Shown in pieces: positions 52,251 through 61,608 of a stretch of DNA of 64,000 bases. Below the pieces are notes generated by a model, which was given only the letters and a program-made list of their open reading frames with translations, made no database searches and was not told where the DNA came from. Position numbers and translations under genes: made by a program. This DNA is from Sphingomonas sanguinis (GTDB lineage Bacteria; Pseudomonadota; Alphaproteobacteria; Sphingomonadales; Sphingomonadaceae). The stretch's first letter is position 1, and each line of letters opens with the position of its first letter. The DNA lies in contig NZ_CP079203.1 in NCBI RefSeq assembly GCF_019297835.1, positions 2,966,501 to 3,030,500 on the forward strand. The letters run 5' to 3'.

Positions 52251-53018
52251 ATGAGCGAATGGCTGCTGCACTTCGATGAACCCCTCCACGCGCGATCGGT
52301 CCGCGTCATGGCCGATGCGCATCGAGCCATATGCGACGATCTGCGCATCCTGGGACGAAGCCCGTGCGGGTTCGACGCGATCGCCCTACCACCGATGGGA
52401 TCGGCATGCGGTTTCGAGCAGGTCGAGGTCTCGATCGACTGCGAGCGTTGCGTATTGACCGCGCGGGGGCTCGAGACGCCGCTTCCCGACACGGTGATGT
52501 TGAACGGGCCCCTGATCCGACGCCCGGCGCAGGTGGTCGACGGCGACGACGTTCTGCGCAGCCTCGAGCACTGGCTAGATCGGATGACCGATCCGATCAC
52601 CGTTCGCTCGTCGGAACGGGCGGCCATCGTACGGCGAGACCTGTCGTACCTGACCAGGGCCGTCGCCCACGGCTTCGCCCGCAACTGGTCCCGCGCGGTC
52701 GTGCGCTCGAGCGGCGTCGGTCGGCACCACCTCCGGCTGCGGATCGCCGATGGGATCGGATTCGCCGACATGGATTTCGTGTCCGGACTCGGCCGCCCGG
52801 GCGTCGGGCGCATGAGCGGAACGCTGGTAGCGGCGTTCGACGACATCGTCGGCGAGCACACGCACGTGTCCGCATGGAACGCGGCGCGCCCTGCGGACAG
52901 ACTACCCGTGACCATGGGTTCGACGCCGTTCATCGACGTCGGTGATCCGCAGGACCACATGGCGACGCTGCGGGGATGCGCCGCTCTGCCCGACGGCGCC
53001 CTCCTCATCGCACCGTGA
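52251..53018 (+). CDS. Unrecognised soluble protein
   Basis: 255 residues from ATG 52251 (a GTG at 52137 would add 38 unstructured residues). No known motif. It begins SEWLLHFDEPLHARSVRVMADAHRAICDDL and has a Cys-containing beta segment (SIDCERCVLTARGLETPL). It follows the 51188 gene by about 210 bases on the same strand. Confidence 0.5.
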   Translation: MSEWLLHFDEPLHARSVRVMADAHRAICDDLRILGRSPCGFDAIALPPMGSACGFEQVEVSIDCERCVLTARGLETPLPDTVMLNGPLIRRPAQVVDGDDVLRSLEHWLDRMTDPITVRSSERAAIVRRDLSYLTRAVAHGFARNWSRAVVRSSGVGRHHLRLRIADGIGFADMDFVSGLGRPGVGRMSGTLVAAFDDIVGEHTHVSAWNAARPADRLPVTMGSTPFIDVGDPQDHMATLRGCAALPDGALLIAP

Positions 53019-53485
53019 GCGGCGGAGGTTCGAGCGACCTTCCACTCAGAAAGGGGAGCGTCGGCTTGGTCGCGTGGAGGAAGAGGACATCGCGCATGAA
53101 GCGCAGCCTGTTCTTCGGATGAAAACGGGTCTGGACGACAGGGAGAGTCCCAATCATGCGTTACACGAGTCCGCCGACCGCGCCGTCACGACGAAAGCGA
53201 CGCCGAGCGACCGGGGAACCGACGACGGCGCACGGCTCTGCCGATCCAGCGGGCGATCATGTGCGGGGCCATCACTCCATGACGACCTCCGCGAAACCGG
53301 GCGACCGATGGCACTCCTCGAGCCGATGGTCAGAACCGCACCGGTCGCTTTCCGGGTGTTCCTGCCGTGGACCATCCGTCTTCGCAGAATGCCGTGGTAG
53401 CGCTCCGGAATGCGGATGTCGCCATCATGGGGACGCCTTCGGGCGTCATGCCGATCGCGGCCGAATCATGATCCCCATCTCGGCA
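53019..53485. other. Gap without supported gene
   Basis: Between a plus-strand gene and a converging minus-strand gene. Open frames cross it on the plus strand, but they lack motifs and run antisense into the next gene. Nothing else recognised. Confidence 0.35.
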
Positions 53486-54328
53486 TCACACCCGCTGCTG
53501 CGCCTTCCGGATTCTCGAACCCGGTCCCGGACCGAACCTGGCCTGCACTCGGGCCGCCTCGCCGTACACGTCCTCGAAGGAGACATCGAAGACCCGATCG
53601 GCGGTCGCGTCGACGGCGGGTCCGAGATGGTGGACGATGGCCTCCTCCCCAGGCCCGAGAAGCTCTGCGAGCTCCAGTCCCATCCGCAGGTCGGTCGAGA
53701 CGACGGGCAGGTTGGCGGAGGTGGGGATCGAGCCCGGCCGCATCCTCGTCAGCTTCGCCGGGGTCGCGCCTACGTTCCGAATCACCAGGTGGTCGCCGGT
53801 CGGCGCGGAGTCGATGCGACAGGACAGGAGCGCACGCTGCGCGTTCCGTCCGTCCGAGAAGCTCGCGATCGCGACGGCGCTCGCGCGACGGCTCTCGGAG
53901 AAGGCCAGAGCAGCGACCGCGGCGGCGACCGCCGAGAGCAGGGTGCCTACGCCGGAGACGATGACGCCGAGAAGGCTGACGCGGGCCGCGTAGCGGGAGA
54001 CCTCGACCCCCTGCGAGGCGACCACTGTGCCGGCTTCCGCCTGTCTGTACGAAAGGACGTCTAGACGATGTTCTGCATCGGCCTTCAGTCGTTCGTAGTC
54101 GCTCTGATCATTTCGGTCGGCGGCATCCTTCTTCTCGTCCTGGGAACGCGCGTCCAGCGCTGGTTCGGTCTGTTCGCACTGGGTGGCGGGCTTCTGCTCG
54201 GAGCCGCCTCCGTCGCGAAGATCGGTCGAGAGATAGATCAGACAGGACATGAACAGTACTGCACCGACTATCAGAATCCAGATGCCGACGACGCCGTTCC
54301 TGCCACCGGCTTCCTGAAAACCCTGCAA
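53486..54328 (-). CDS. Membrane-anchored protein of unknown function
   Basis: 280 residues. N-terminal membrane helix (VVGIWILIVGAVLFMSCLIYL), a charged coiled-coil-like stretch (DARSQDEKKDAADRNDQSDYERLKADAEHRL), a second hydrophobic helix (VSLLGVIVSGVGTLLSAVAAAVAALAF) and a C-terminal beta-rich domain. TTG start supported by AGGAAGG eight bases upstream. The layout (two helices flanking a coiled coil, then a cytosolic or periplasmic domain) resembles small sensor or anchor proteins, but the family is not recognised. Confidence 0.6.
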   Translation of the reverse strand: MQGFQEAGGRNGVVGIWILIVGAVLFMSCLIYLSTDLRDGGGSEQKPATQCEQTEPALDARSQDEKKDAADRNDQSDYERLKADAEHRLDVLSYRQAEAGTVVASQGVEVSRYAARVSLLGVIVSGVGTLLSAVAAAVAALAFSESRRASAVAIASFSDGRNAQRALLSCRIDSAPTGDHLVIRNVGATPAKLTRMRPGSIPTSANLPVVSTDLRMGLELAELLGPGEEAIVHHLGPAVDATADRVFDVSFEDVYGEAARVQARFGPGPGSRIRKAQQRV

Positions 54329-54602
54329 CGTCCGTACCTTCCTGCAAGCGACCGTCGCAGAGGTATAGGACCGTCAACTTACCAAAGTGCGACTGCGGGC
54401 GGCGGATGAAGGCATGGATCGCCGGCGCATCGATCGCCCGAGTGCGGGCGCATCGAGCGGTGCGCATGGCCGACGGGATCGTCGTCGGCAGGATCGCCGG
54501 TTCCGTCCTGGACGCAGTAAGGATTCCAGGCGTCCCGGAACGCATCGCATCCCGCTTCGCGCACGAAGACCGCCCGACACGCTCGCCGGGCTTCCGTCCC
54601 GA

Positions 54603-55034
54603 TCATGAGCCGCAGATCATCGACCCTTTCAGTTCGAACGTCCGACCCCGCGACCGCACCCTCAACGTAGCGTCGGTGGTGACCGTCTCGTATCCGGAGG
54701 CTCGGACGACGGCGGTGTCCAGAACCCGGATCCGCAATCCGGGGGCCTGCCACTCGTCGTGGGTGAAGGGGAACAGATCGCGTGCGCCCGGTACCGGCTC
54801 GAGGATGATGACGCGACCAGCAACCCTCGTGATACCGATTCGTCCGTTGGCGGCGAACAGGACCGGGCCGTCCCGACGGGCCGACCAGTAGCAGCCGGTT
54901 CCATCCATCCGGGCGCGGCGCCAGTCGCGGATGGTGGTTGCCTCGAGTGGTCCGCGCCGCTCCACCGGCGCGTACGTCCCTGGGGCAGTGACGAGGTACG
55001 CGACGAGCGCGGACAGGATGCCCATGCGCACCAT
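54603..55034 (-). CDS. Small secreted or anchored protein, unknown
   Basis: 143 residues: a hydrophobic start (MGILSALVAYLVTAPGTYA) acting as signal or anchor, then a beta-rich mature part (CYWSARRDGPVLFAANGRIGITRVAGRVIILEPV). The ATG begins one base after the stop of the 55036 gene, so translation is coupled. Third gene of a three-gene minus-strand operon. Confidence 0.55.
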   Translation of the reverse strand: MVRMGILSALVAYLVTAPGTYAPVERRGPLEATTIRDWRRARMDGTGCYWSARRDGPVLFAANGRIGITRVAGRVIILEPVPGARDLFPFTHDEWQAPGLRIRVLDTAVVRASGYETVTTDATLRVRSRGRTFELKGSMICGS

Positions 55035-55035
55035 C

Positions 55036-55485
55036 CTACACCTGCACCACGCTGCGATCGCCCATGATCCGGTGCGATCTCGCGGTCTGCACCGCCAGCA
55101 CCCGCTGGACCGCCCAGAACACCACCGCGGTCACGGCCTGCGGCCATTCCTGCGTGAGCCAGAGCGCGACCTCGAAGCCGGCACCGGCCAGACCGGCGGC
55201 GAAGCCGAGCGCGAACCACCACATGGCGAGGCGTGCGGCGAGATAGACCCCATCGACGATCCATAGTCGGAAGCGGGAGGCGGCGGGGTTCCACACCGCC
55301 CAGCCGAACAGCAGGATCGGAGCGGTGGCCGCCGCCGTCACGGCATGCTCGGGGCCGAGGTTGGCCTCCACCAGGCGATGGGTGAGGAAGCCCACCGCCG
55401 CGAGCACGATGGCGGCACCGGCGGCACGGAAAAGGCCGATCCTCGCGAGCGCGTCGCCGAGGATCATGCCGATGATATAGGGCAT
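55036..55485 (-). CDS. Integral membrane protein, unknown
   Basis: 149 residues with about four membrane segments (AGAAIVLAAVGFLTHRLV, AVTAAATAPILLFGWAVW, LAARLAMWWFALGFAAGLAGAGFEVALWL, AVTAVVFWAVQRVLAV). No family recognised. Middle gene of the operon with the secreted proteins at 55497 and 54603. Confidence 0.55.
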   Translation of the reverse strand: MPYIIGMILGDALARIGLFRAAGAAIVLAAVGFLTHRLVEANLGPEHAVTAAATAPILLFGWAVWNPAASRFRLWIVDGVYLAARLAMWWFALGFAAGLAGAGFEVALWLTQEWPQAVTAVVFWAVQRVLAVQTARSHRIMGDRSVVQV

Positions 55486-55496
55486 CTACGTCTCCT

Positions 55497-56147
55497 TCAG
55501 AAGGCGGCGCGCGTCTTCCTGGGCACCTGCCGGTCGGCCGCCGCCATGACGGCGGCATCGTCCGCCTTCTCGGCGCGGATGCCGCGGGTGGCGTTGATCG
55601 TGACGGCGTTCGTCGTGTCGATGATGACGGTCGGCCCCTCGCTGAAGACCATGCTCTCGCCGCAGCGGTAGCCGGCGTCGCACCACGACCCCCTCAGTTC
55701 GGTGCCCACCATGGGACGTCCGTATCTGCGGGCCAGCTGCCTGCGTAACTCGGGCAGATCCACCGTCCTCCCGTCGATGCGCAGCGAATAGTTATCGACG
55801 ATGGAGCCCGACCGCACCTGAGCGAAGCGGATCGTCAGACCTTCCCCGTTCGGCCCTCTGCAATCGAGCTGCATCGTGCCGCTGGTGTAGGGAACGCTAC
55901 CCTTCGCGCCGGTTCGATCCTTGACCTCGGCAGCGACCCGCGCGGCGAAGTCCGCCTCGTTGCCGAAGGGCGTGCAGGCGTAGGATGCCGCCGCGAGTGC
56001 GGTCCGGACCTGCTCGATGGGCATGGCAAGTCGGACGCCCGCTACGTCCATTCTCAGGGGGCTCATGCCCGCGGGCGCAGGGGCCGCGGCTGCGGGTACC
56101 GCAATCGTCAGGACGGCGACGATCAGTAGGGTGTCGGTGGGCTTCAA
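55497..56147 (-). CDS. Secreted protein, unknown
   Basis: 216 residues from a TTG start with GAAGGA eight bases upstream; signal peptide LLIVAVLTIAVPAAAAPAPA. The mature part has paired Cys residues (SYACTPFG, LDCRGPNG, GSWCDAGYRCGES) suggesting disulfides in the periplasm, and a beta-rich pattern. The open frame extends to 56588 but that extension is low-complexity and lacks a start signal. First gene of the operon. Confidence 0.6.
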   Translation of the reverse strand: MKPTDTLLIVAVLTIAVPAAAAPAPAGMSPLRMDVAGVRLAMPIEQVRTALAAASYACTPFGNEADFAARVAAEVKDRTGAKGSVPYTSGTMQLDCRGPNGEGLTIRFAQVRSGSIVDNYSLRIDGRTVDLPELRRQLARRYGRPMVGTELRGSWCDAGYRCGESMVFSEGPTVIIDTTNAVTINATRGIRAEKADDAAVMAAADRQVPRKTRAAF

Positions 56148-57631
56148 GGCGTGGTTCCTTCGATGAGGTTTGCTGGATGGGGGATGGTGCTCGGGACCTG
56201 GGCAGGGGGAGCGAGACGAAGCAGAAGCCGTCGACGGCGTCGGCGGGGTCCTGTCGGCGAACCGGTGCTGCGGTGGTGCGCGTTCGGGCACACCGGTGCG
56301 CGTGCCGACAGCACTGGCGGACCCGAAGCCTGCATCGCCGCCGGGCGCGGCAGGCGGTGCGGTCGAGGCCGTCGCCGCGGAATTTCCGATGATCGTCAGC
56401 CGCCCCTCGCGGCATCCCCCGTATCGACCCACGCACGAGTTCCCGTTCGCGTCGGCGCCGCTCGGCTTCGCAGCCGGCGGCACCGCCCCAGTTGACGAGG
56501 CGGTGCCGGCCCGTGAGCCGGGGATTGAGAACCTGCAGATAGAACAGGCGCGAGCGTCTTTAGGCCCCGAAGGGCCCTGGACATGCACGCCCGCTCCCCG
56601 GCCGAAAGTGTCTTTCGTCCGGGCGATCGGCTACCATCTGCGAGGTTCTCACGCCTCGGTCCGCCTGCTGGCGAACGGCATCGTTCTAATAGGAAAACTT
56701 CGGCGCGATCAATCCGTGAAGCGCGCGGACGGCATGTTCGGCGCGGATCGCCGTCATTCGTAATCGAGCCCGCCGGTCACGGCCTCGTGCCCCTACGCGA
56801 TCGCCATGTGTGCGATCGCTTGGAAGGCCGGCAAGGTGCCGAAGCTCCGTCCGGTCCCGTCCAACGGATCCGGCAGGACGGACGTCCGCGATGAAGCGCT
56901 GGCGCGCTTACGGACACGTCATGCGATCGGATGCGCGGCTGACGACATCCGTTCCGATGGATTGTTCTGTTAGGGGTGACACGTACGTCACCCTAGGGTG
57001 ACATGCATGTCACCCCTGCACGTCCCTATGGTCGGGAGCCGAGGCGAACGGGCTTCGTCAGGATCGATCCGGCCCGAAGTGCCCTTGCTCGTCCCGACAT
57101 CGCCGACCATGCGGGTTCCCGAGCGGCATGACGACCGGTCCGCCGACGTCGCCACCACCCGGAGCGGACACGTCCCCGGGCGCCGCCGGTCAGCCGATCT
57201 TCGATCGGCGGCGGTAGGAGAGGGGGATCGGGGTGCGCATCGTCCTCTAGGACGTCGTAGGCCTTCACGAGCCCGCGCTGTACGCTTGCATCCGGCATCT
57301 ATCGCGTCTTCGAAACGAAGTGCCGAAGTCTTCAGGCGTCGTCGAGCAGCAAGTCGTCCACCCATGCGGCCCGCTGCATGAGCCAGGCTCCCGCTCAGGT
57401 GTCGCGGATCGCTACCGTCGGCGGCGCACAGCCGAAGACCAGGACGGTAGACGTCTGGGTCCTGCGTCCGGGGGCTGAACGATTTCGCGACCGACCCTCC
57501 GACCGCATCCGGCGAGCTGGTGGGAAGGCTGTCGACTCCCGACGCATCAGGTCAACACGTCCATGCCCATCGCAAGGGATCTCCCACGCGTAGAGGAACA
57601 GATCAGCGATCGCCGACGCTCCAGCCCGCCG
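56148..57631. other. Long stretch without confident genes
   Basis: About 1.5 kb of GC-rich sequence with fragmentary open frames on both strands. A 90-codon minus-strand frame at 57026-57298 (PDASVQRGLVKAYDVLEDDAHPD) looks slightly protein-like but has no good ribosome site, so it is not called. The notable content is the tandem palindrome at 56974-57015. Confidence 0.4.
56974..57015. promoter_or_regulatory. Tandem GGGTGAC palindromes
   Basis: Two 20-base palindromes two bases apart. The first, GGGTGACACGTACGTCACCC, has seven-base perfect arms; the second, GGGTGACATGCATGTCACCC (56996-57015), is perfect over all 20 bases. Flanking G and C extend the symmetry. No gene covers them. They look like strong dimer-binding sites (repressor, partition or recombination protein). 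Half-sites recur at 60494-60501 and 60570-60578. Confidence 0.65.
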
Positions 57632-58078
57632 TCAGGTACGGTTGATACCCGCGAAGTACCTCTCCGCGAAAGCCCTCGCCAAGCGTCGCAGACGCTTGTG
57701 CCGCCGCCTCTCCGCCATCCAGATCGAGCGGACGTATGTCGCAGTTGCCTCCATCCCGCTGCTCGCCTTCGATGCGCGGGCGAGTCGGATCTCGTCCGGC
57801 GTCAAGGAGAACGTGCGCGGCAGAAAGCCGCCGCCCCGATTGCTGCCGCGCTTCCATGCGTTCTCGAGCGTATTGCAGGGGTCGCACATGTCCACCTCAC
57901 CGGGAAAGCGCTGTCTGGACATCAGACCGGACCGTCGGAAGCGATCCACTTCCGGTCCCCACTGATGAGGGTCGCGCCGTTCGACCAATTCCCTCAGCCG
58001 GCTCTCGACCTCGTCACGCATGTGGTCGTGGTGGGGCACCAATCGTGAAGCAGGCTCGTTGCAGATCGGGCAGATCAT
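57632..58078 (-). CDS. Endonuclease VII/HNH-like zinc-finger protein
   Basis: 148 residues. Two Cys pairs, CPIC (C3, C6) and CDPC (C65, C68) followed by N69, with HHDH (16-19) between them, reproduce the recombination endonuclease VII treble-clef layout (Cys pair, HHDH, Cys pair, Asn). GGAGACG precedes the ATG by about six bases; the frame continues upstream without a better start. Endo VII-like proteins resolve branched DNA and are frequent in phages and mobile elements. Confidence 0.7.
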   Translation of the reverse strand: MICPICNEPASRLVPHHDHMRDEVESRLRELVERRDPHQWGPEVDRFRRSGLMSRQRFPGEVDMCDPCNTLENAWKRGSNRGGGFLPRTFSLTPDEIRLARASKASSGMEATATYVRSIWMAERRRHKRLRRLARAFAERYFAGINRT

Positions 58079-58321
58079 CGGTCGTCTCCGTGTCGATCCC
58101 GCCTTGTTGGCGGAGATAGATTGACGAACTGCGAAGGTTAAGGATCGACACCGGCATCGTTCCGAGAAAGGATGGCGCACGACATCGATCGTTTCAGGCA
58201 ATCAGGCTACGGATCCGTGTAAGATGAACGCCGGATCGATACATCAATCATCGAACCTGGATCGCCTCGATTGGGGATCAGGAGCTGCTCCCCGCGTCAT
58301 CTCCGTCGTACGGTAGAGCGG

Positions 58322-59230
58322 TCATACGGTAGCTGCGTAGCGTTGCTCCCACGTGATCCTTCGTGTGTTCGGCGTCCGCCGTCCGCCGTACAGCATAAGG
58401 CTCGCCCATTCGATCTCCGCGTTCTTGATCTCGTCCGCGACCTGCACCGACCAGACGCGACGCGCCGGATCCCAGCGATAGCCGCGTTCCCTCAAGACCT
58501 CCCTTGCCGAGAAGGGCGCCTCGACGGCATCGACGATCCATGTCGGCTTCCGAGCACGCTCCACCATCAGTTTGGCGACCGTACCGCCGCCTTCGTCGAG
58601 CGGATGCGCGAGAAGGTGCAGCAGCGCGGCGACGTCCACCTCGGCCCTATGAGCGTCGTAGAACCAGCCCATCCGCGTAAGCAACGCCGACAACGTCCGA
58701 TCGCCGAAACCAATGCCCCGCCAGTCGATGTCGGCCAACGAGCATGCCCACGGCTTCCCCGCAACAAGCGGCAACCGCTTCTCGACGAAGGGGCGGTCGA
58801 AGGCCGCGTTGTGACTGACGACGAAATCGGCCGTCATGATCATGCAGCCCGCCTCGCCGTCCGCGATAGCCCGCCCCGCCACGTCGACGTCGGTGAGACC
58901 CGTCACTCTGGTGATGCCGGGAGGAATTGGCTCGGATGGTTGTTCGAGCCAGCTGCGCGGACGTCCCGTCTCCACGATCCGGAACATCTCATCGAGGCGG
59001 AACCGTTGTACGGCGAGTTCGATCACATCATGGCGCGCATGGTCCAGACCCGTCGTCTCGACGTCGACCGCGATGCCGATCAGCGATCGCCCGACACCGA
59101 TCCGGGAGGAACGACGGTCCATGCGCCTGATGCGGCGCAGCACGCGGTAGTCGTCATGACGATCGAGCGCACGCGCGACGACGTCGGCCTCGATCGGCAC
59201 GCCGATGAGGTCGGCTCGGGCAGCAGTCAC
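58322..59230 (-). CDS. DEDDh 3'-5' exonuclease (DnaQ-like)
   Basis: 302 residues. Exonuclease motifs: AVDVETTGL (D56, E58), HNAAFDRPFVEKRL, and HRAEVDVAALLHLL carrying the last His and Asp. A C-terminal segment (LRERGYRWDPARRVWSV) looks like a small DNA-binding module found in plasmid-borne exonucleases. GTG start overlaps the stop of the upstream gene (TGA/GTG, four bases). Likely DNA repair or element maintenance rather than a replicative proofreading subunit. Confidence 0.8.
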   Translation of the reverse strand: MTAARADLIGVPIEADVVARALDRHDDYRVLRRIRRMDRRSSRIGVGRSLIGIAVDVETTGLDHARHDVIELAVQRFRLDEMFRIVETGRPRSWLEQPSEPIPPGITRVTGLTDVDVAGRAIADGEAGCMIMTADFVVSHNAAFDRPFVEKRLPLVAGKPWACSLADIDWRGIGFGDRTLSALLTRMGWFYDAHRAEVDVAALLHLLAHPLDEGGGTVAKLMVERARKPTWIVDAVEAPFSAREVLRERGYRWDPARRVWSVQVADEIKNAEIEWASLMLYGGRRTPNTRRITWEQRYAATV

Positions 59231-59967
59231 GCGTGGAAACGCTGTTCTACGACCACGTCGAGGCCGTCCCCGAGGGGCGAGTCGGGGCGTTCGGCCACGA
59301 GCAGCAGCGTGTCCGCCATGGCCGGACTGATCATCGCCGTGGCGAGCGCGGTGGTTTCGTCGAAGCCCACGCGATAGGTCGCGGCGGCCGCCGCGTCGGC
59401 ACCGAACCTGGCGACCACCCGCTCCACGAGTTCCGCCGGTCGACGGGTCACGAGCGCGCAGAAACCGAACACGCGCGAGCCGTCCCGATCCGCGTCGACC
59501 CAGCACGTGAGCAACTGGGGATCCCGCGACATCGGGAAGGGAATGACGTCGTCCCTCGTCTCGACCCCGGCGGCGTCGACGTCCACGAATTCATCGGACA
59601 GCAGATCATCCAGACCGCGGGGGTCCGCGTCCAGCCCGAGACCGAGACCGTGAAGCAGTACGTTCCGGTTGAAGCCCCGCAGTTCCTGGCACGCTTCGAT
59701 CGGCGTCCGATCGTCGAAGACCGCCCGGGGCGCGAGCATCCATGCGGCCGGATCATGCTCGATGCCCTCGCGAGCGAACCGGACGCCGACGTCCGTCGCG
59801 GCGATGGAGAGGCGCAGCAGTCGGCGGCGGGTGGTGACGACCAGTTGATCGGTGGGAGCGTCCGCCTCGAGCGGGTCGAGGTTCCAGCCCTCCGACGAAC
59901 CTTCCATCGTCTCCGGGAAGGTGGCCGAGGCGTCCACGGCGTCGATCTGCTGCATTTCCATCGTCAT
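59227..59967 (-). CDS. Unrecognised protein, weakly like Xre/MbcA/ParS toxin-binding domain
   Basis: 246 residues, acidic. The segment AAWMLAPRAVFDDRTPIEACQELRGFNRNVLLHGL has the W-x-x-x-P ... F-x-x-R-T-P-x-E-A pattern of the DUF2384 (MbcA/ParS/Xre) domain, but the partner RES toxin is absent and the N-terminal Xre helix-turn-helix is not evident. The C-terminal half (LTCWVDADRDGSRVFGFCALVTRRP) is unassigned. Coupled to the exonuclease gene by a four-base overlap. Confidence 0.45.
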   Translation of the reverse strand: MTMEMQQIDAVDASATFPETMEGSSEGWNLDPLEADAPTDQLVVTTRRRLLRLSIAATDVGVRFAREGIEHDPAAWMLAPRAVFDDRTPIEACQELRGFNRNVLLHGLGLGLDADPRGLDDLLSDEFVDVDAAGVETRDDVIPFPMSRDPQLLTCWVDADRDGSRVFGFCALVTRRPAELVERVVARFGADAAAAATYRVGFDETTALATAMISPAMADTLLLVAERPDSPLGDGLDVVVEQRFHA

Positions 59968-60102
59968 GACCTCCTGAGAGCGCGGGCGTCGGTTGCCCGT
60001 GGTCTGAAAATAGGAAAGGTTAACGATACGTCAATAAAAACTGTCGCATTTTATTTTATCGTCCTCGTTGTCGAATTCCTATGCGCCAAATATATCTGGC
60101 TC

Positions 60103-60390
60103 ATGGAAGATCAGCTCCTGTCCATGGCTCTTGCCGCGCTTGGCCATCCGACGCGACTCGCCCTCTTCCGGCAACTCGTGCGCGCAGGTTCGCAGGGGCG
60201 GGGTCCCACCGCCTTGGCCGAGGAGCAGGGCGTGCAGCGGACGCTGATCAGCTACCATCTGCAACCGCTCGTGGCCGCCGGACTGGTTCGAAGCGAGAAG
60301 CATGGGCGTGACGTCAACTACCGGATCGATCCGACGAGGCTTTCGGAGGTCGCCTTGACCGTCCAGGGACTCGCGTTCCGAACGTCGTGA
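60103..60390 (+). CDS. ArsR-type HTH regulator
   Basis: 95 residues. ALAALGHPTRLALFRQLVRAG, then ALAEEQGVQRTLISYHLQPLVAAGLVRSEKHGRDVNYRI is a compact ArsR winged helix. No metal-binding ELCVCDL box, so it is not a classical arsenic sensor. An AT-rich divergent promoter region (60000-60080) separates it from the 59967 gene, which it may regulate. Confidence 0.8.
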   Translation: MEDQLLSMALAALGHPTRLALFRQLVRAGSQGRGPTALAEEQGVQRTLISYHLQPLVAAGLVRSEKHGRDVNYRIDPTRLSEVALTVQGLAFRTS

Positions 60391-60493
60391 TCCCGAAGGA
60401 AGGCAAGGCAGATCGTCTGCCCGCCGAAGAGCGGTACGCCGGATCCTTGTTCCAGGGTGCGTGCCGGTTCGCGCACGGGCAATAGGGACGACC

Positions 60494-60578
60494 TGTCACC
60501 CCCGGGAGTCGATCGCGCGTTCGTCTCGATGACGATCCCTCACGCAACCGGCGGTCGATCATCCTCTGCGGGTGACAT
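60494..60578. promoter_or_regulatory. Two GGGTGACA half-sites in inverted orientation
   Basis: TGTCACCC (60494-60501) and GGGTGACAT (60570-60578) are the arms of the perfect palindrome at 56996-57015, here split by 68 bases and oriented toward the upstream region of the 60688 gene. Confidence 0.4.
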
Positions 60579-60687
60579 GAGGAAGTTCCTACGGAGAGCC
60601 GTTCGCTGATCGAAGCGGCCCCTTCCGAGGGCGAGCTAGACTGAAATTCGTCCGGCTCTGCCGACGCAATCGCGTTGGAGACGAAAA

Positions 60688-61608
60688 ATGGACGAGAGAC
60701 TCTGCAGAATGCTGGCGGATGCGCCACCTGCCACCTGGTCGCGTGCGATCACCAGGATCGCAGCGATCCGTCGGTATCTCGAGGAAGGGGATCGATCCGT
60801 CGAGTCGGTCGATCGACACGCCGCTGCTGCCGGGATCGGACGATCCCTCTTCTACCGATTGACCCGGACCTACTCGGTCGCGGACGTGAAGTCGGAAGGC
60901 AGATCGGATCGCGTGGGAGCATGGAACGTCCACGAGGGCACGTTGGACGCCGTTTCCGATGCGATGGACGAATTGGGCGCGGGCGCGTCGCTCTCGATGG
61001 TGCTCGAACGCTCGCGCGAACTCTGCCGTGCCCGAGGCGTGCCGCTGGCCACGAGCCAGATCGTACGGACGCGTTACGGCAGGAACGGCGCCGGTACGGC
61101 GATCGGCGAGAGGGTACGGCTGACCAACGACTTCGCCTTCGACCGGACGGCTCTGGAACTCGTGGTCCCGGGGGGCGACGGTATGCCTTGCCGGGCCGTT
61201 CTCTCCTGCATCGTGGACATGCGCGACGGAGTGTTGAGCACCCATGCACTCACGGCGGGGAATCCTAGCGCTTCGGACGTGCGGGACATGTTCGCGTTGG
61301 GTGGGGCTTCGATCGGAACCCTGTCGATCGCCGAAGCGGAGAGGTGCGCCCACGGCATCGACATCGCTGCGATCGCACGCGATTGGGGCTTCACGCCGTT
61401 ACTCAACGACAGAAGACGGTCGGGCGCGATCGTCCGGGCGGCCGTAGGGTCCCGCCTCGGGCGCATCGAACTGGTCGAGCGGCGAGGGGATGCGGCAGTC
61501 GGAGCGAGCCATGTCGACCTCGGGACTGCGCGATGCGTCGTAGACCACTTGATCGATCGGCATGCGTCAGCCCGTCGGTCGTCCTATCCGACCCAACCGC
61601 GATCCTGA
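60688..61608 (+). CDS. HTH protein with degenerate transposase-like core, A
   Basis: 306 residues. N-terminal helix-turn-helix (IAAIRRYLEEGDRSVESVDRHAAAAGIGRSLFYRLTR), a second helical DNA-binding-like region (GASLSMVLERSRELCRARGV), then a strand pair FAFDRTALELVV (D152) and RAVLSCIVDMRDGVLSTHAL (D177) with a following SASDV helix, the first half of an integrase/RNase H fold. The DNG motif and the catalytic Glu helix are missing. Probably a transposase-derived DNA-binding protein. It overlaps the convergent 61567 gene by 42 bases at the tail. Confidence 0.55.
   Translation: MDERLCRMLADAPPATWSRAITRIAAIRRYLEEGDRSVESVDRHAAAAGIGRSLFYRLTRTYSVADVKSEGRSDRVGAWNVHEGTLDAVSDAMDELGAGASLSMVLERSRELCRARGVPLATSQIVRTRYGRNGAGTAIGERVRLTNDFAFDRTALELVVPGGDGMPCRAVLSCIVDMRDGVLSTHALTAGNPSASDVRDMFALGGASIGTLSIAEAERCAHGIDIAAIARDWGFTPLLNDRRRSGAIVRAAVGSRLGRIELVERRGDAAVGASHVDLGTARCVVDHLIDRHASARRSSYPTQPRS

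Noticed and set aside
57026..57298. 90-codon minus-strand gene
   Set aside because: Slightly protein-like N-terminus, but no ribosome binding site, no motif and a low-complexity Arg-rich remainder.
59227..60390. Xre-RES type toxin-antitoxin pair
   Set aside because: The DUF2384-like match is weak and no RES toxin is encoded nearby; the neighbours are an exonuclease and an ArsR-like protein.
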